NCBI RefSeq assembly: GCF_017875645.1
Contig: NZ_JAGGMR010000001.1
Location: 5,828,001-5,892,000 of the forward strand
DNA from: Nocardia goodfellowii
GTDB lineage: Bacteria; Actinomycetota; Actinomycetes; Mycobacteriales; Mycobacteriaceae
DNA length: 64,000 nt
Direction of reading: 5' to 3'
Part shown: positions 23,412-32,046 of the stretch, one piece after another
Position numbering within the stretch: the stretch's first letter is position 1
Layout: each line of letters opens with the position of its first letter
Notes under the pieces: model-generated
Databases searched by the model: none
What the model was told of the DNA's origin: nothing
The model's input: the letters and a program-made list of their open reading frames with translations, nothing else
Position numbers and translations under genes: made by a program

Positions 23412-23600
23412 CCCTCCCCCTCTGTCGTTGGAGCCTGAGAGATTCGGGAGCGGTGATCCCTTTCCCCATCGGCGGGTGACGCGAAATCACCGCTTTCCAG
23501 AGGCGCCGAAGCCCGTACGGTCCCTGTTGCCTGAGAGATTGACGGGGAGGTGCTGCTCCTTCGGCGCCCGGACTCGAAGTGAGACCGGAACTCTCCCGCA
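23412..23600 (-). promoter_or_regulatory. Tandem glycine riboswitch
   Basis: Read on the minus strand, the leader has two glycine-aptamer copies. The first begins GGGAGAGTTCCGG and ends with CAATCTCTCAGGCA. The second runs from about 23510 and ends with GAATCTCTCAGGC. The repeated ATCTCTCAGGC core is the hallmark of the class. The two aptamers are joined by a short linker, as in the cooperative type, and the element lies immediately upstream of gcvP, the usual target gene. No U-rich terminator follows; a GCGACTG/CAGTCGC hairpin near 23375-23394 may belong to the expression platform. Confidence 0.93.
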
Positions 23601-23605
23601 CGGCG

Positions 23606-23638
23606 GCGACGCACCGCCCAGTTTAGGTGGTGCGTCGC
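23606..23638 (-). terminator. Hairpin between the MerR gene and the gcvP leader
   Basis: Perfect 10-bp arms (GCGACGCACC / GGTGCGTCGC) separated by 13 bases, placed between the MerR stop and the riboswitch. It may end the upstream transcript. A TAAACT sequence in the loop could be the -10 element for gcvP, so the two functions may overlap. Confidence 0.5.
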
Positions 23639-23686
23639 GAATTCCGTGCCATCAGGTCCCTGTTTGGTGCGTCACGCGGGACGAAC

Positions 23687-24247
23687 TCAGCCGATCTTGC
23701 GGTTCATCCGCGCCTTGCGCCGGAACGACAGCTCGTCCTCGGGCCGCTCGGTGACCGTGGACGCGCGCTCGGCCGGGAAGTTCGCGATGGCCCCGGTGAG
23801 TTCCTTCATGGCGCCGCTGACGGCGATACCGAACACTCCCTGTCCGCCCTGCAGTAAATCGACTACCTCCTCGGCCGAGGTGCACTCGTAGACCGAGGTG
23901 CCGTCGGAGAACAGCGTGATACCGGCCAGATCCGCCACCCCACGGCTGCGCAGGTGGTCGACCGCGATCCGGATGTTCTGTAGCGAGATACCGGCATCCA
24001 GCAGCCGCTTCACGATCTTCAGGACCAAGATGTCCTTGAAGGAGTACAGCCGCTGCGAGCCCGACCCCGCGGCGCCTCGGATGGAGGGTACGACCAGACC
24101 GGTGCGTGCCCAGTAATCGAGCTGCCGGTAGGTGATTCCGGCGACCTGACATGCGCTGGGGACGCGGTAACCGACCAGATCGTCAGGCACCGAGTCGTCC
24201 GGGAACAGGCCAGGCTGTACGACATCATCCTGCGTTTGCTCTGCCAC
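23687..24247 (-). CDS. MerR-family transcriptional regulator (Rv1830-type)
   Basis: 186 aa, GTG start with AAGGGAG 6 bases upstream. The MerR winged helix is clear: YRVPSACQVAGITYRQLDYWARTGLVVPS followed by RLYSFKDILVLKIVKRLLDAGIS. The C-terminal part has a segment VYECTSAEEVVDLLQGGQGVFGIAV typical of the Rv1830 group. In mycobacteria this gene is linked to the glycine-cleavage/GarA region and has been tied to growth and cell-cycle control. Gene order here is the same, so I infer orthology. Confidence 0.88.
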   Translation of the reverse strand: MAEQTQDDVVQPGLFPDDSVPDDLVGYRVPSACQVAGITYRQLDYWARTGLVVPSIRGAAGSGSQRLYSFKDILVLKIVKRLLDAGISLQNIRIAVDHLRSRGVADLAGITLFSDGTSVYECTSAEEVVDLLQGGQGVFGIAVSGAMKELTGAIANFPAERASTVTERPEDELSFRRKARMNRKIG

Positions 24248-24418
24248 TGACCACTCCCTTACTTCGACGCCCAGCCCTCATCCGACGACTTGGCGGCCCG
24301 CCCAACTTCCGAGGTTACTCCCCTGATTCTCCCGGGAGCAGCAGCATCGGACCAAGCGCGACGCGCGGTAAAAGTCTCTAGCTGTGGTCTAGACTCCGGC
24401 CCCTACCGGGAGCATGCC

Positions 24419-24892
24419 CTAACTGTCGGTCGCTTTGAAGTCGTCCGGCGAGACCGATTCGAGGAACTCCTTGAACTTCTCCACCTCGTCTTCTTTCTCG
24501 TCCGGCATCACCAGCCCGGCCTCCTCGAGCACCGGTTCCTCGGCATAGATGGGGCAACCCACCCGCAAGGCGATGGCAACCGAATCCGAGGGCCGCGCGG
24601 AGATCCGCAGGCCGTTCTCGAAGACCAGATCCGCGTAGAAGGTGCCCTCCTGCAGATCTACGATCCGCACCTCCTGCAAGGTGTGCCCCAGCTTGGAGAT
24701 CAGCGTCTTGATCAGATCGTGTGTCAACGGCCGGATCGGAGTCACCCCCTCCTGCTCGAGCACGATGGCCGTCGCTTCCGCCTGACCGATCCAGATCGGC
24801 AGATAGCGATCGCCGGACACCTCGCGGAGCAACAGCACGGGCTGATTCTGTGGCTGCTCGACACGAATGCCGATGACCCGCATTTCACTCAT
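24419..24892 (-). CDS. Bifunctional nuclease-family protein (Rv1829-type)
   Basis: 157 aa. It matches the BFN/DUF151 family: MRVIGIRVEQPQNQPVLLLRE at the start, LPIWIGQAEATAI, then DSVAIALRVGCPIYAEEPVLE. Related proteins have reported DNase/RNase activity or act as small conserved factors of unknown function. The start ATG (MSEMRV) has GGGAGG 8 bases upstream; the frame extends further without a credible start. The gene lies between two MerR genes on the same strand, as in M. tuberculosis. An acidic Glu/Asp-rich tail follows the domain. Confidence 0.88.
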   Translation of the reverse strand: MSEMRVIGIRVEQPQNQPVLLLREVSGDRYLPIWIGQAEATAIVLEQEGVTPIRPLTHDLIKTLISKLGHTLQEVRIVDLQEGTFYADLVFENGLRISARPSDSVAIALRVGCPIYAEEPVLEEAGLVMPDEKEDEVEKFKEFLESVSPDDFKATDS

Positions 24893-25057
24893 CGAACACG
24901 CCTCCCATACTCGCCGGCCGCCCGGCATGACTACCGCGGGGCTCGCCGTACCCCCGAGTCTAAGCGAACTCGGAGCACCTCTGCGATCGGTGTGCACAGC
25001 CGAAATCGGCGTGTTGCCATGGTGGAATACGGGACTCGCGAATCGGGCGAATACCGG

Positions 25058-25837
25058 TCAGTTACCCAGCGAGTTCCGTACCGAGGCCTTGACCAGGCAG
25101 GTATGCAATGTCAGCGACAGCGCAGCCAGCTCGCGCACGATTTCCTCGGCGCGGGCCCGCGCACCGGCGTCGCGGCTTTTCGCTATCGGCGCAGCGATCT
25201 GCGCGACCAGCGCCGCCTCACGGTCCGCGGCCAGCTTGAACGCGCGCAGATGGCGGGCCTCCAACCCGAATTCGGCCATGGCGCTGGCCGTTCGGGCCAG
25301 TGTCACCGCGTCGGCGTCGAAGTAGCCCGCGGGGCCGGGAACGATCAGGTTGGCGCGGATCAGGTCGTTCAGGAAGGTCTCGTCGATGCCGGCCTGCGAC
25401 AGCAAATCCGCCCGGGTGAGGCGGATTTCGTGATCGAAGCGCAACTCCTCCGGCGAGACCTCGCCGGGCACCACACCGAGTTTGCGCGGTGGCGCGAGGC
25501 GAACTTCACCCTCGGGTGCCGGGACGGCGGACGCCCGGGCGCGGGCTTCCCGCACACCGAGCGTCGCCGCACCCTTGTCGATCGCTTCGAGCTGTTCCTT
25601 GATCACCTTCAACGGCAGGTACTGGTCACGTTGCGCGGTCAGCACGAATCTGAGTCGTTCGGTGTCCGCGACCGAGAATCTGCGATAGCCCGACGGTGTA
25701 CGTTCGGGCCGGATCAAGCCCTCGGCTTCGAGGAACCGGATCTTCGAGATGGTGATGTCCGGAAAGTCGGGTCGCAGTAGGTCGAGCACGGAGCCGATCG
25801 ACATCCCGCCACGAGCCCACTGCGCCGCTCCCGTCAA
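25058..25837 (-). CDS. MerR-family transcriptional regulator (Rv1828-type)
   Basis: 259 aa. The winged-helix N-terminus (MSIGSVLDLLRPDFPDITISKIRFLEAEGLI..SGYRRFS) is nearly diagnostic for the Rv1828 group. An unusual C-terminal domain of about 130 residues replaces a simple coiled-coil dimer helix. The start is uncertain: I use the TTG at 25837, giving a short N-terminal tail as in mycobacterial homologues, but the ATG at 25804 (MSIGSV) is possible. It lies 38 bases after garA on the same strand, probably co-transcribed. Confidence 0.87.
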   Translation of the reverse strand: MTGAAQWARGGMSIGSVLDLLRPDFPDITISKIRFLEAEGLIRPERTPSGYRRFSVADTERLRFVLTAQRDQYLPLKVIKEQLEAIDKGAATLGVREARARASAVPAPEGEVRLAPPRKLGVVPGEVSPEELRFDHEIRLTRADLLSQAGIDETFLNDLIRANLIVPGPAGYFDADAVTLARTASAMAEFGLEARHLRAFKLAADREAALVAQIAAPIAKSRDAGARARAEEIVRELAALSLTLHTCLVKASVRNSLGN

Positions 25838-25875
25838 CGGCTACGATCCCGTCGAGATCGTCGGCGCTGCCGTTC

Positions 25876-26361
25876 TCATAAGCTGCCCGCACCTGCCGAA
25901 GGCTCGTTGACCTGCGCGCGCGGTCCGGTGAGGAACACGAGCCGGAACTTGCCGATCTGTACTTCGTCGCCGTTCTGCAGCTCCGAGGAGTCCACCGGTT
26001 CGCGGTTGACGTAGGTGCCGTTCAGGCTGCCCACATCCACCACCTGGAACGTGTCGTCGTCCTGCCGGAACTCTGCGTGCCGACGGCTGACGGTGACGTC
26101 GTCGAGAAAGATGTCACTGTCGGGGTGGCGGCCGGCCGAAGTGGTCGGCTGGTCCAGCAGGAACCGCGAGCCCGCGTTCGGGCCGCGCTTGACGACCAAG
26201 AGGGCAGCACCCACCGGGAGACCCTCGACCCCTTGCACCGGCTGCTCGCCGGTCGCCTCTGCGGAGCGCGACGCGTCGACCTCGTTCAGGAAATCCGCGC
26301 GGAAGACCGACGTCGTCTCGGCCGCGGTCTCCTGGTAACCCGGGTCTTTGTTCTCGCTCAC
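25876..26361 (-). CDS. garA: GarA/OdhI, FHA-domain regulator of central metabolism
   Basis: 161 aa. The N-terminal tail carries ETTSVF at residues 15-20, the double-threonine site that PknG and PknB phosphorylate in mycobacteria. The FHA domain shows GRHPDSDIFLDDVTVSRRHAEF and GSLNGTYVN. Unphosphorylated GarA binds 2-oxoglutarate decarboxylase (KGD) and glutamate dehydrogenase, shifting 2-oxoglutarate flux towards glutamate; phosphorylation makes the FHA domain bind its own tail. The start is a GTG after a long GAGGAGGAG site. It lies downstream of gcvH, matching the mycobacterial order. Confidence 0.95.
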   Translation of the reverse strand: MSENKDPGYQETAAETTSVFRADFLNEVDASRSAEATGEQPVQGVEGLPVGAALLVVKRGPNAGSRFLLDQPTTSAGRHPDSDIFLDDVTVSRRHAEFRQDDDTFQVVDVGSLNGTYVNREPVDSSELQNGDEVQIGKFRLVFLTGPRAQVNEPSAGAGSL

Positions 26362-26548
26362 CGTTTCTCTCCTCCTCGAACCTGATTATCCATGCAAGCA
26401 GGTGATGCCATCTCCGACACGAACGCTGGGCCCGAGTCGTTGAGAAGTCACTGCGCTAGTACACCGGCGTCGAGACCCCGGCGAAACTGTTGGCATTGAC
26501 CGTACCCTGCCAGGGCGTGCCCGTGCAGGGAGAACTGGGAAGGGACCT

Positions 26549-26947
26549 TCAGGCCCCGATAACTCCTTGATAACCTGCGGAATCCAGCAATTCGGCAAGC
26601 GTCTTGTCGAGCGCGTCGACGTCTTCGACCTCCAACTCGAACATCCAGCCGTCACCGTAGGGGTCGGTGTTCAGCGTCTCCGGCGCTTCGACCAGGACCT
26701 GGTTCACCGCAACGACTTTCGCGGCCAGCGGCGCGTAGATGTCGGACACGCTCTTGGTCGACTCCACCTCCGCGATGCTGTCACCGGCGGCGGCGTCGGA
26801 ATCCGCCTCGGGCAGCTGCACGAACACCACGTCGCCGAGCTGCGATTGGGCGTAATCGGTGATACCGACCCGGACCCGGGTGGGCCCCATGCGGCGCACC
26901 CACTCGTGCTCCTCGGTGTAGCGCAGATCGTCGGGCAGATCGGTCAC
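26549..26947 (-). CDS. gcvH: Glycine cleavage system H protein
   Basis: 132 aa, normal length. The lipoyl-lysine is Lys65 in ESTKSVSDIYAP. TEEHEWVR and YGDGWMFELE are the usual flanking blocks. The lipoyl arm shuttles the aminomethyl group from P-protein to T-protein. The start is a GTG with AGGAAAGGA upstream. It is separated from garA by 187 bases in which I see no gene, so garA may have its own promoter. Confidence 0.97.
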   Translation of the reverse strand: MTDLPDDLRYTEEHEWVRRMGPTRVRVGITDYAQSQLGDVVFVQLPEADSDAAAGDSIAEVESTKSVSDIYAPLAAKVVAVNQVLVEAPETLNTDPYGDGWMFELEVEDVDALDKTLAELLDSAGYQGVIGA

Positions 26948-27034
26948 AAGCCGTCCTTTCCTGTTGAAGGTTGCACGTAACTCTATGGGGGATGGAAGGC
27001 CGGCGCATTCGGCGGGGTGGGAAAGGCCGCCGCG

Positions 27035-27649
27035 CTACCGGGTGTGGTGTGCCGCAGCGGGTATGGCACGCGCGACGGCGACGGCTTTGGCCAGGTACAG
27101 AACGCCGGTCCAGACGTACACCACGGTGCCCCAGACCAGGAATGCCCCGCCGAACGCTCGACCGAAACCCGCCAGGGCCCAATCCATTCGGCCGGCCAGC
27201 AGCCAGGGCAGCGCGGACATGAGCGCGAAGGTGGCGGCCTTGCCGAGGTAGATCACCTCGGGCGGGTCGAGGTCCCGGCGCTTGTAGACGGTGAGGGTGG
27301 CGGTCAGGATCAGATCGCGAGCGACCAAGATCACGGCCACCCACCACGGGATGAGCCCGCGCAGCACGAATGCCAGCAGGGTCGTGACCAGATACAGCCG
27401 GTCCACGAACGGGTCGAGCAGGGCGCCGAGCCGGGAGGACTGGTCCAGCAGACGCGCCAGTTTGCCGTCCAGGAAGTCGGTGACACCGCTGGCCACCAGC
27501 AGCGCGAACGCCCAGCCATCGGCGTGCTCGACCAGCAGCAACCACAGGAACAACGGGACACCGAGCAGCCGGATCACGCTCAGCACGTTCGGGACGGTGA
27601 GGATGCGGTCGGCGAGGACCGCGCGCACGCCCGTGGGTTCGGTTGTCAC
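27035..27649 (-). CDS. CDP-alcohol phosphatidyltransferase (PgsA2/Rv1822-type)
   Basis: 204 aa membrane protein with about five hydrophobic helices. It carries the signature DG-x2-AR-x8-G-x3-D-x3-D as DFLDGKLARLLDQSSRLGALLDPFVD (split by position, about residues 61-85). The family transfers a phosphatidyl group from CDP-diacylglycerol to an alcohol acceptor; glycerol-3-phosphate or a cardiolipin-type reaction is likely given the mycobacterial relative. I chose the GTG (VTTEPT); an ATG 12 codons upstream is equally possible. It precedes gcvH on the same strand. Confidence 0.88.
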   Translation of the reverse strand: MTTEPTGVRAVLADRILTVPNVLSVIRLLGVPLFLWLLLVEHADGWAFALLVASGVTDFLDGKLARLLDQSSRLGALLDPFVDRLYLVTTLLAFVLRGLIPWWVAVILVARDLILTATLTVYKRRDLDPPEVIYLGKAATFALMSALPWLLAGRMDWALAGFGRAFGGAFLVWGTVVYVWTGVLYLAKAVAVARAIPAAAHHTR

Positions 27650-27766
27650 AGCCCGTGCATACCCCACGGGCGCGCGCAACGCCATCCGGGCACGCGGGGT
27701 CCCGGTGTCGCGTAATGGCCCCTGGAGCCGGGCGGGGTGGCCGAACATCTCTATCGGGGCGCAATC

Positions 27767-27788
27767 GAGCGTGAAACGATTCACACTC
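27767..27788. promoter_or_regulatory. Palindromic operator candidate upstream of the GMC oxidase
   Basis: 22-bp palindrome with core GTGAA-N4-TTCAC and outer GAG/CTC arms (8 of 9 positions symmetric), ending 26 bases before the GMC oxidase ATG, in the divergent pgsA/GMC region. No regulator gene is adjacent, so the binding factor is unknown. Confidence 0.5.
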
Positions 27789-27814
27789 ATCGGCTCGCTG
27801 AGTGAAAGGAAGCC

Positions 27815-29491
27815 ATGCCCGCCTTCGACTACGACGTGGTAGTGATCGGCTCCGGTTTCGGTGGCAGCGTGAGCGCGCTGCGGCTGACCGAGAAGGGGTA
27901 CAGGGTCGGGGTGCTGGAGGCGGGCCGGCGCTGGACCGCCGACGACCTGCCAAGAACGAACTGGAATGTGCGCAAGTCGATCTGGGCCCCGCGCCTGGGC
28001 ATGACCGGCACCCAGCGGATCAGCATCCTCGGTAAGTGCGCGGTGTTCTCCGGTGCGGGCGTCGGCGGAGGGTCGCTGATCTACGGCAATACCCTCTACG
28101 AGCCGTTGCCCAACTTCTACTCCGACCGGCAGTGGGCGCACATCACCGACTGGAAAGCCGAGCTCGCGCCGTATTACGACCAGGCCAAACGCATGCTCGG
28201 GGTGGCGCCGAACCCGCGCCTGTCCCCCGCCGACGAGGTGATCAAGGAAATCGCGGAGGACCTGGGCGTCGGCGAAACCTTCCACGCCACGAATGTCGGC
28301 GTCTTCTTCAACGAGGCCGATCCGGGCACCGAGGTCGACGACCCCTATTTCGGTGGGGCCGGTCCCCGCCGGCGCGGTTGTGTGCACTGTGCGCAATGTT
28401 TCACCGGCTGCCCGCACAACGCGAAGAACACCACTCCGACCAACTATCTGTACCTGGCCGAGCAGGCCGGCGCCGAGGTGCACGCCCTGACCACCGCCAC
28501 CGCCGTACGTCCGTTGCCCGAGGGTGGTTACGCCATCGACACCGCCCGCCCGGACCGCTGGATCCGCAAGCAGCCCAGGACCTTCACCGCCCAGCAGGTG
28601 GTGTTCGCCGGTGCCGCGCTCGGCACGCAAAAACTGCTGCACAAGATGCGCGACGAGCGGGTGCTCCCGGAGCTGTCGCCGCGACTGGGCGAACTGACCC
28701 GCAGCAATTCGGAGGCGATCCTGAATGTGGTGAGCCGCACACGCATGGATTTCGCCGAGGGCATCGCGATCACGTCCTCGATCCATCCCGAAGCCGACAC
28801 CCATATCGAGGTGTGTCATTACGGCAAGGGCCAGAACGCGCTGTTCCCGATGTCGGTGCCGATCGTGGACGGCGGCGCGTTCCGTTTCCTGCGGTTCCTG
28901 CTCGCGATACTGGTGCATCCACTGGTGTTCCTGCGCAGCCTCAACGCGCGGCGGGCTTCGGAGAAGTCGGTGATCCTGCTGGTCATGCAGTCGCTGGACA
29001 ACTCGCTGACCTCGTTCCGCAAGCGCGGTCAGCTCAAGACCAAGGCGGGCCCTGGTGAGCCGAACCCGACTTGGATTCCGCTGGCGCACGATGTCGGCCG
29101 CCGATTCGCCGACAAGGTCAACGGCGACACCCACGGCATGGTCATGGATGTGTTCAACATTCCCGCCACCGCGCACTACATCGGCGGCTGCGTCATCGGC
29201 GAAAGCCCGGACACCGGCGTGGTGGATCCGTATCAGCGCGTCTTCGGTCATCCGGGGCTGCACGTCGCCGACGGTTCCGCGGTTACCGCGAACCTCGGGG
29301 TCAATCCGTCGCTGACCATCACCGCGCAGGCCGAACGCGCGATGGCGTTCTGGCCGAACAAGGGTGAGGCCGATCCGCGTCCCGAATTGGGCGCGGCGTA
29401 CCAGCGGATCAGCCCGGTGGCGCCGAAGCAGCCGACTGTTCCGGCGGCGGCGCCCGGCGCGTTGCGGCTGCCGATCACGCCGGTGTCGTGA
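27815..29491 (+). CDS. GMC-type FAD oxidoreductase (ChoD/Rv3409c-like)
   Basis: 558 aa. It has the N-terminal FAD-binding GSGFGGSVSALRL, the segment GAGVGGGSLIYGNTL, an internal cysteine cluster GCVHCAQCFTGCPHNAKN (about residues 189-206) and the C-terminal GMC block HVADGSAVTANLGVNPSLTI. This combination matches the mycobacterial ChoD group, annotated as putative cholesterol oxidase though the physiological role is disputed. No signal peptide is visible, unlike secreted ChoE. The ATG has AAAGGAAG upstream. A 22-bp palindrome sits in its promoter region. Confidence 0.88.
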   Translation: MPAFDYDVVVIGSGFGGSVSALRLTEKGYRVGVLEAGRRWTADDLPRTNWNVRKSIWAPRLGMTGTQRISILGKCAVFSGAGVGGGSLIYGNTLYEPLPNFYSDRQWAHITDWKAELAPYYDQAKRMLGVAPNPRLSPADEVIKEIAEDLGVGETFHATNVGVFFNEADPGTEVDDPYFGGAGPRRRGCVHCAQCFTGCPHNAKNTTPTNYLYLAEQAGAEVHALTTATAVRPLPEGGYAIDTARPDRWIRKQPRTFTAQQVVFAGAALGTQKLLHKMRDERVLPELSPRLGELTRSNSEAILNVVSRTRMDFAEGIAITSSIHPEADTHIEVCHYGKGQNALFPMSVPIVDGGAFRFLRFLLAILVHPLVFLRSLNARRASEKSVILLVMQSLDNSLTSFRKRGQLKTKAGPGEPNPTWIPLAHDVGRRFADKVNGDTHGMVMDVFNIPATAHYIGGCVIGESPDTGVVDPYQRVFGHPGLHVADGSAVTANLGVNPSLTITAQAERAMAFWPNKGEADPRPELGAAYQRISPVAPKQPTVPAAAPGALRLPITPVS

Positions 29492-29539
29492 CCCGAACGA
29501 CACAGCATCCGTGATGCGCGCACGCTAGCGTGATCCGTT

Positions 29540-30949
29540 GTGTCAGACAGTGGTATCGATCTACGCACCTACGTTCCGGAAGCGGAGGTCCGCGCCCGCG
29601 GCCGCGCGCTGCGGGAAGCGACCCCGGTGGCCGCGCGCGACCGCGCCGCCACCGGGCCGGACCGCCCGGACCTGCTGGCCTATCTGCGGGCTTCGCACGC
29701 CAATCGTCTGCCGCATCTGGTGCCGTTGCGCGTCGGGCGGATGATGTCGAGCCCGTTCACCTTCTATCGCGGCGCGGCCGGATTGATGGCGGCGGACCTG
29801 CACGGCGGCCCGGTCTCCGGGCTGAACGCCCAGATCTGCGGTGACGCGCACGCCGCCAACTTCGGCCTGTTCGGCACGCCGCAGGGCGAAATCATCATGG
29901 ACATCAATGATTTCGACGAAAGCGTGTCCGGCCCGTGGGAGTGGGATCTGGAGCGGCTGGCGGCCAGCCTGGTGCTGGCCGGGCGGGAATCCGGGGTGAG
30001 CACCGAGGGGTGCCGTAACGCCGCCCGGGACGCGGCCCGCGCCTACCGCCTGGAGACCGAGCAGCTGGCGCGGATGCATTTCCTCGAAGCCTGGACCGCG
30101 CTGCCGGACGAATCGGTGATCGGCAAGGCCAAGGCCGATGATCTGCTGGACAACTTCAAGAAGGCGGCGAAGAAGGCGCGGAAGAACACCAGCGCCAAGG
30201 TCGCCGCGAAATGGACGCACATCGACGACCACGAAACCGGGATACACAAACACAAATTCGTCAGCGAGCCTCCGGTGCTCACCGCGGTCGAGGACCGGGT
30301 CGCCGAAGCGGTGATCGACGGCCTGGAACGCTACGCCACCACCCTGCGCGACTCTCGCGCCAATCTGCTGGCCCGATTCGCGGTGTCCGACATCGCCTTT
30401 CGCATCGTCGGCACCGGCAGCGTAGGCCTGCACAGCTACGTGGCGCTGCTGCACGGCAACGACGGCGAAGTGCTGGTGCTGCAACTCAAGCAATCCATCC
30501 CCTCGGCGCTCTCGCCGTTCCTGCCGGTGCCGCCGGTGCTGCACGAGGGCGAGCGAATCGCGCAGGCCGCCAGTCTGGTTCAGGCGCAGAGCGATCTGCT
30601 GCTCGGCTGGACCTCGGTCGAGCTGACCGGTCCGCACGACAGCTCCCCCCGGGAACTGCCGTTCATCGTGCGGCAGTTCCGCAATTTCAAGGGCAGTATC
30701 GACCCGGCCACGCTGTCCGAGGACGACCTCGACGACTACGGGCGGCTCGCGGGCGCGCTGCTGGCGCGGGCGCACGCCCGGTCGCTGGACCCGCGTTTGA
30801 CCGCCGGCTACCTCGACGGTGACGAGCACTTCGACGATGCGATCGCCGCCTTCGCGGTGCGCTATGCCGACCGGACCGAAGCGGATCACGCGGAACTCGT
30901 CGCGGCGGTCGAATCCGGGAAACTGGCCGCCGAATTACCGGAGGATTGA
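29540..30949 (+). CDS. DUF2252 family protein
   Basis: 469 aa, GTG start. The kinase-like fold of DUF2252 is indicated by MSSPFTFYRGAAGLMAADL, GDAHAANFG and DINDFDE...WEWDLERLAASL, in the order of an aminoglycoside-phosphotransferase-type catalytic core, and by FRIVGTGSVGLHSYVALL. It may be a small-molecule kinase, but no substrate is known. It follows the GMC oxidase by 48 bases on the same strand and may be co-transcribed. Confidence 0.88.
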   Translation: MSDSGIDLRTYVPEAEVRARGRALREATPVAARDRAATGPDRPDLLAYLRASHANRLPHLVPLRVGRMMSSPFTFYRGAAGLMAADLHGGPVSGLNAQICGDAHAANFGLFGTPQGEIIMDINDFDESVSGPWEWDLERLAASLVLAGRESGVSTEGCRNAARDAARAYRLETEQLARMHFLEAWTALPDESVIGKAKADDLLDNFKKAAKKARKNTSAKVAAKWTHIDDHETGIHKHKFVSEPPVLTAVEDRVAEAVIDGLERYATTLRDSRANLLARFAVSDIAFRIVGTGSVGLHSYVALLHGNDGEVLVLQLKQSIPSALSPFLPVPPVLHEGERIAQAASLVQAQSDLLLGWTSVELTGPHDSSPRELPFIVRQFRNFKGSIDPATLSEDDLDDYGRLAGALLARAHARSLDPRLTAGYLDGDEHFDDAIAAFAVRYADRTEADHAELVAAVESGKLAAELPED

Positions 30950-31105
30950 ACACGCCGGGTCCGCGGCAGCGGCGCGGCGGGGCGGATGACTCGTATTCTG
31001 AGCACTGACGGCCGCAGTGCGAGCTCAGCGCCCGGAGGCGGTAGCGCAGCGTGACCATGGAGGGCGTTGCGAGCGTTGTGAATTGACACTGAAGGGCGGT
31101 CACTC

Positions 31106-32002
31106 ATGCTGGTACGAGTCCAGAACCCGGCGGGCACGAATGCCGAACGGGCACTGATCGACTGGCTGCGCACCTGGAAGGAACCCGACAGCCCCAAGGG
31201 CGTCGCCACGATCAACTGCAGCCTGTTCCAGAACGATCGGCTGCACCAGTTCGACGCGGTGGTGTGGACTCCGACCAGCTGCGTGGTGATCGAAGCCGAG
31301 GCGCTGGTCGCTCGCCAGGACGGCGTGCTGGAGATTCCGCTCAACGGCCCCTGGACCATCAACGAGGAACCGGCCGTCATGGAGGGCCGGGACAAACGCA
31401 CTCCGCTGGAGAAATCCCGCGAGCACACCTTCGCACTGCAGAACTGGCTGGCCGCCCGCGGACTCGGCCAGCGCGCCGTGCACGGCGTCGCGCTGGTGGT
31501 GCCGTTGCGCGGTGCGCAGCTGACCGTCGACCAGGCTTGGAGCGACCCGAGTTTCGATGTCATCCTGGGCAGCGACCCGGAGGGGCTGCAGCAGTACTTC
31601 GAGGCGCTCACCGAATCCGAGAAGCACCTGTGGACCGCCAACGACGTCGCGGTCGCCTTCCGTGCCATGGGCATCCTGCCCTACCTGCCGGCCCCGCAGG
31701 AACTCCTCGCCGAGGGCTTCCTCGGTCCGATCGACATCACGCTGTGGCACGGCGGCCCGCAGCAGGCCCAGGCCGAGGCCTACGCCGAAGAACTCGCCCT
31801 CGCCGAGCGCGAGGCGGCGCGCGGACGCCGGCGGGTCCTCGTGGCACCGTGGTACAGCCCGTGGAAGTTGTATCCGGCGGAGTCCGGTCAGGTGGACATG
31901 GGCCGCGGATTCATGCGCACCGCCCTGCTGCTCGGCATGCTCGTCGCCTTCGCCTGGGTGCTGTGGTTCGTGATCACCGCGCTGCTCACCTACGGGCCGT
32001 AA
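31106..32002 (+). CDS. NERD-like (nuclease-related) domain membrane protein
   Basis: 298 aa. The N-terminal half (residues about 8-130) resembles the NERD domain: NAERALIDWLRTW, then FDAVVWTPTSCVVIEAEAL. In active nucleases of this fold the second motif is E-x-K. Here it reads E-A-E, so catalysis may be lost. The C-terminus has one hydrophobic helix (about 272-294), and the N-terminal bulk is predicted to be cytoplasmic. It starts 156 bases after the DUF2252 gene. Function unknown. Confidence 0.72.
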   Translation: MLVRVQNPAGTNAERALIDWLRTWKEPDSPKGVATINCSLFQNDRLHQFDAVVWTPTSCVVIEAEALVARQDGVLEIPLNGPWTINEEPAVMEGRDKRTPLEKSREHTFALQNWLAARGLGQRAVHGVALVVPLRGAQLTVDQAWSDPSFDVILGSDPEGLQQYFEALTESEKHLWTANDVAVAFRAMGILPYLPAPQELLAEGFLGPIDITLWHGGPQQAQAEAYAEELALAEREAARGRRRVLVAPWYSPWKLYPAESGQVDMGRGFMRTALLLGMLVAFAWVLWFVITALLTYGP

Positions 32003-32046
32003 CGCCGCCGTCCGACCCGTCGGTTGATCATGGTTGACTTCGACGG

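Noticed and set aside
27035..29503. 822-codon minus-strand frame that runs through the GMC oxidase into pgsA
   Set aside because: Only the last about 205 codons are a real protein; the rest mirrors the GMC gene.
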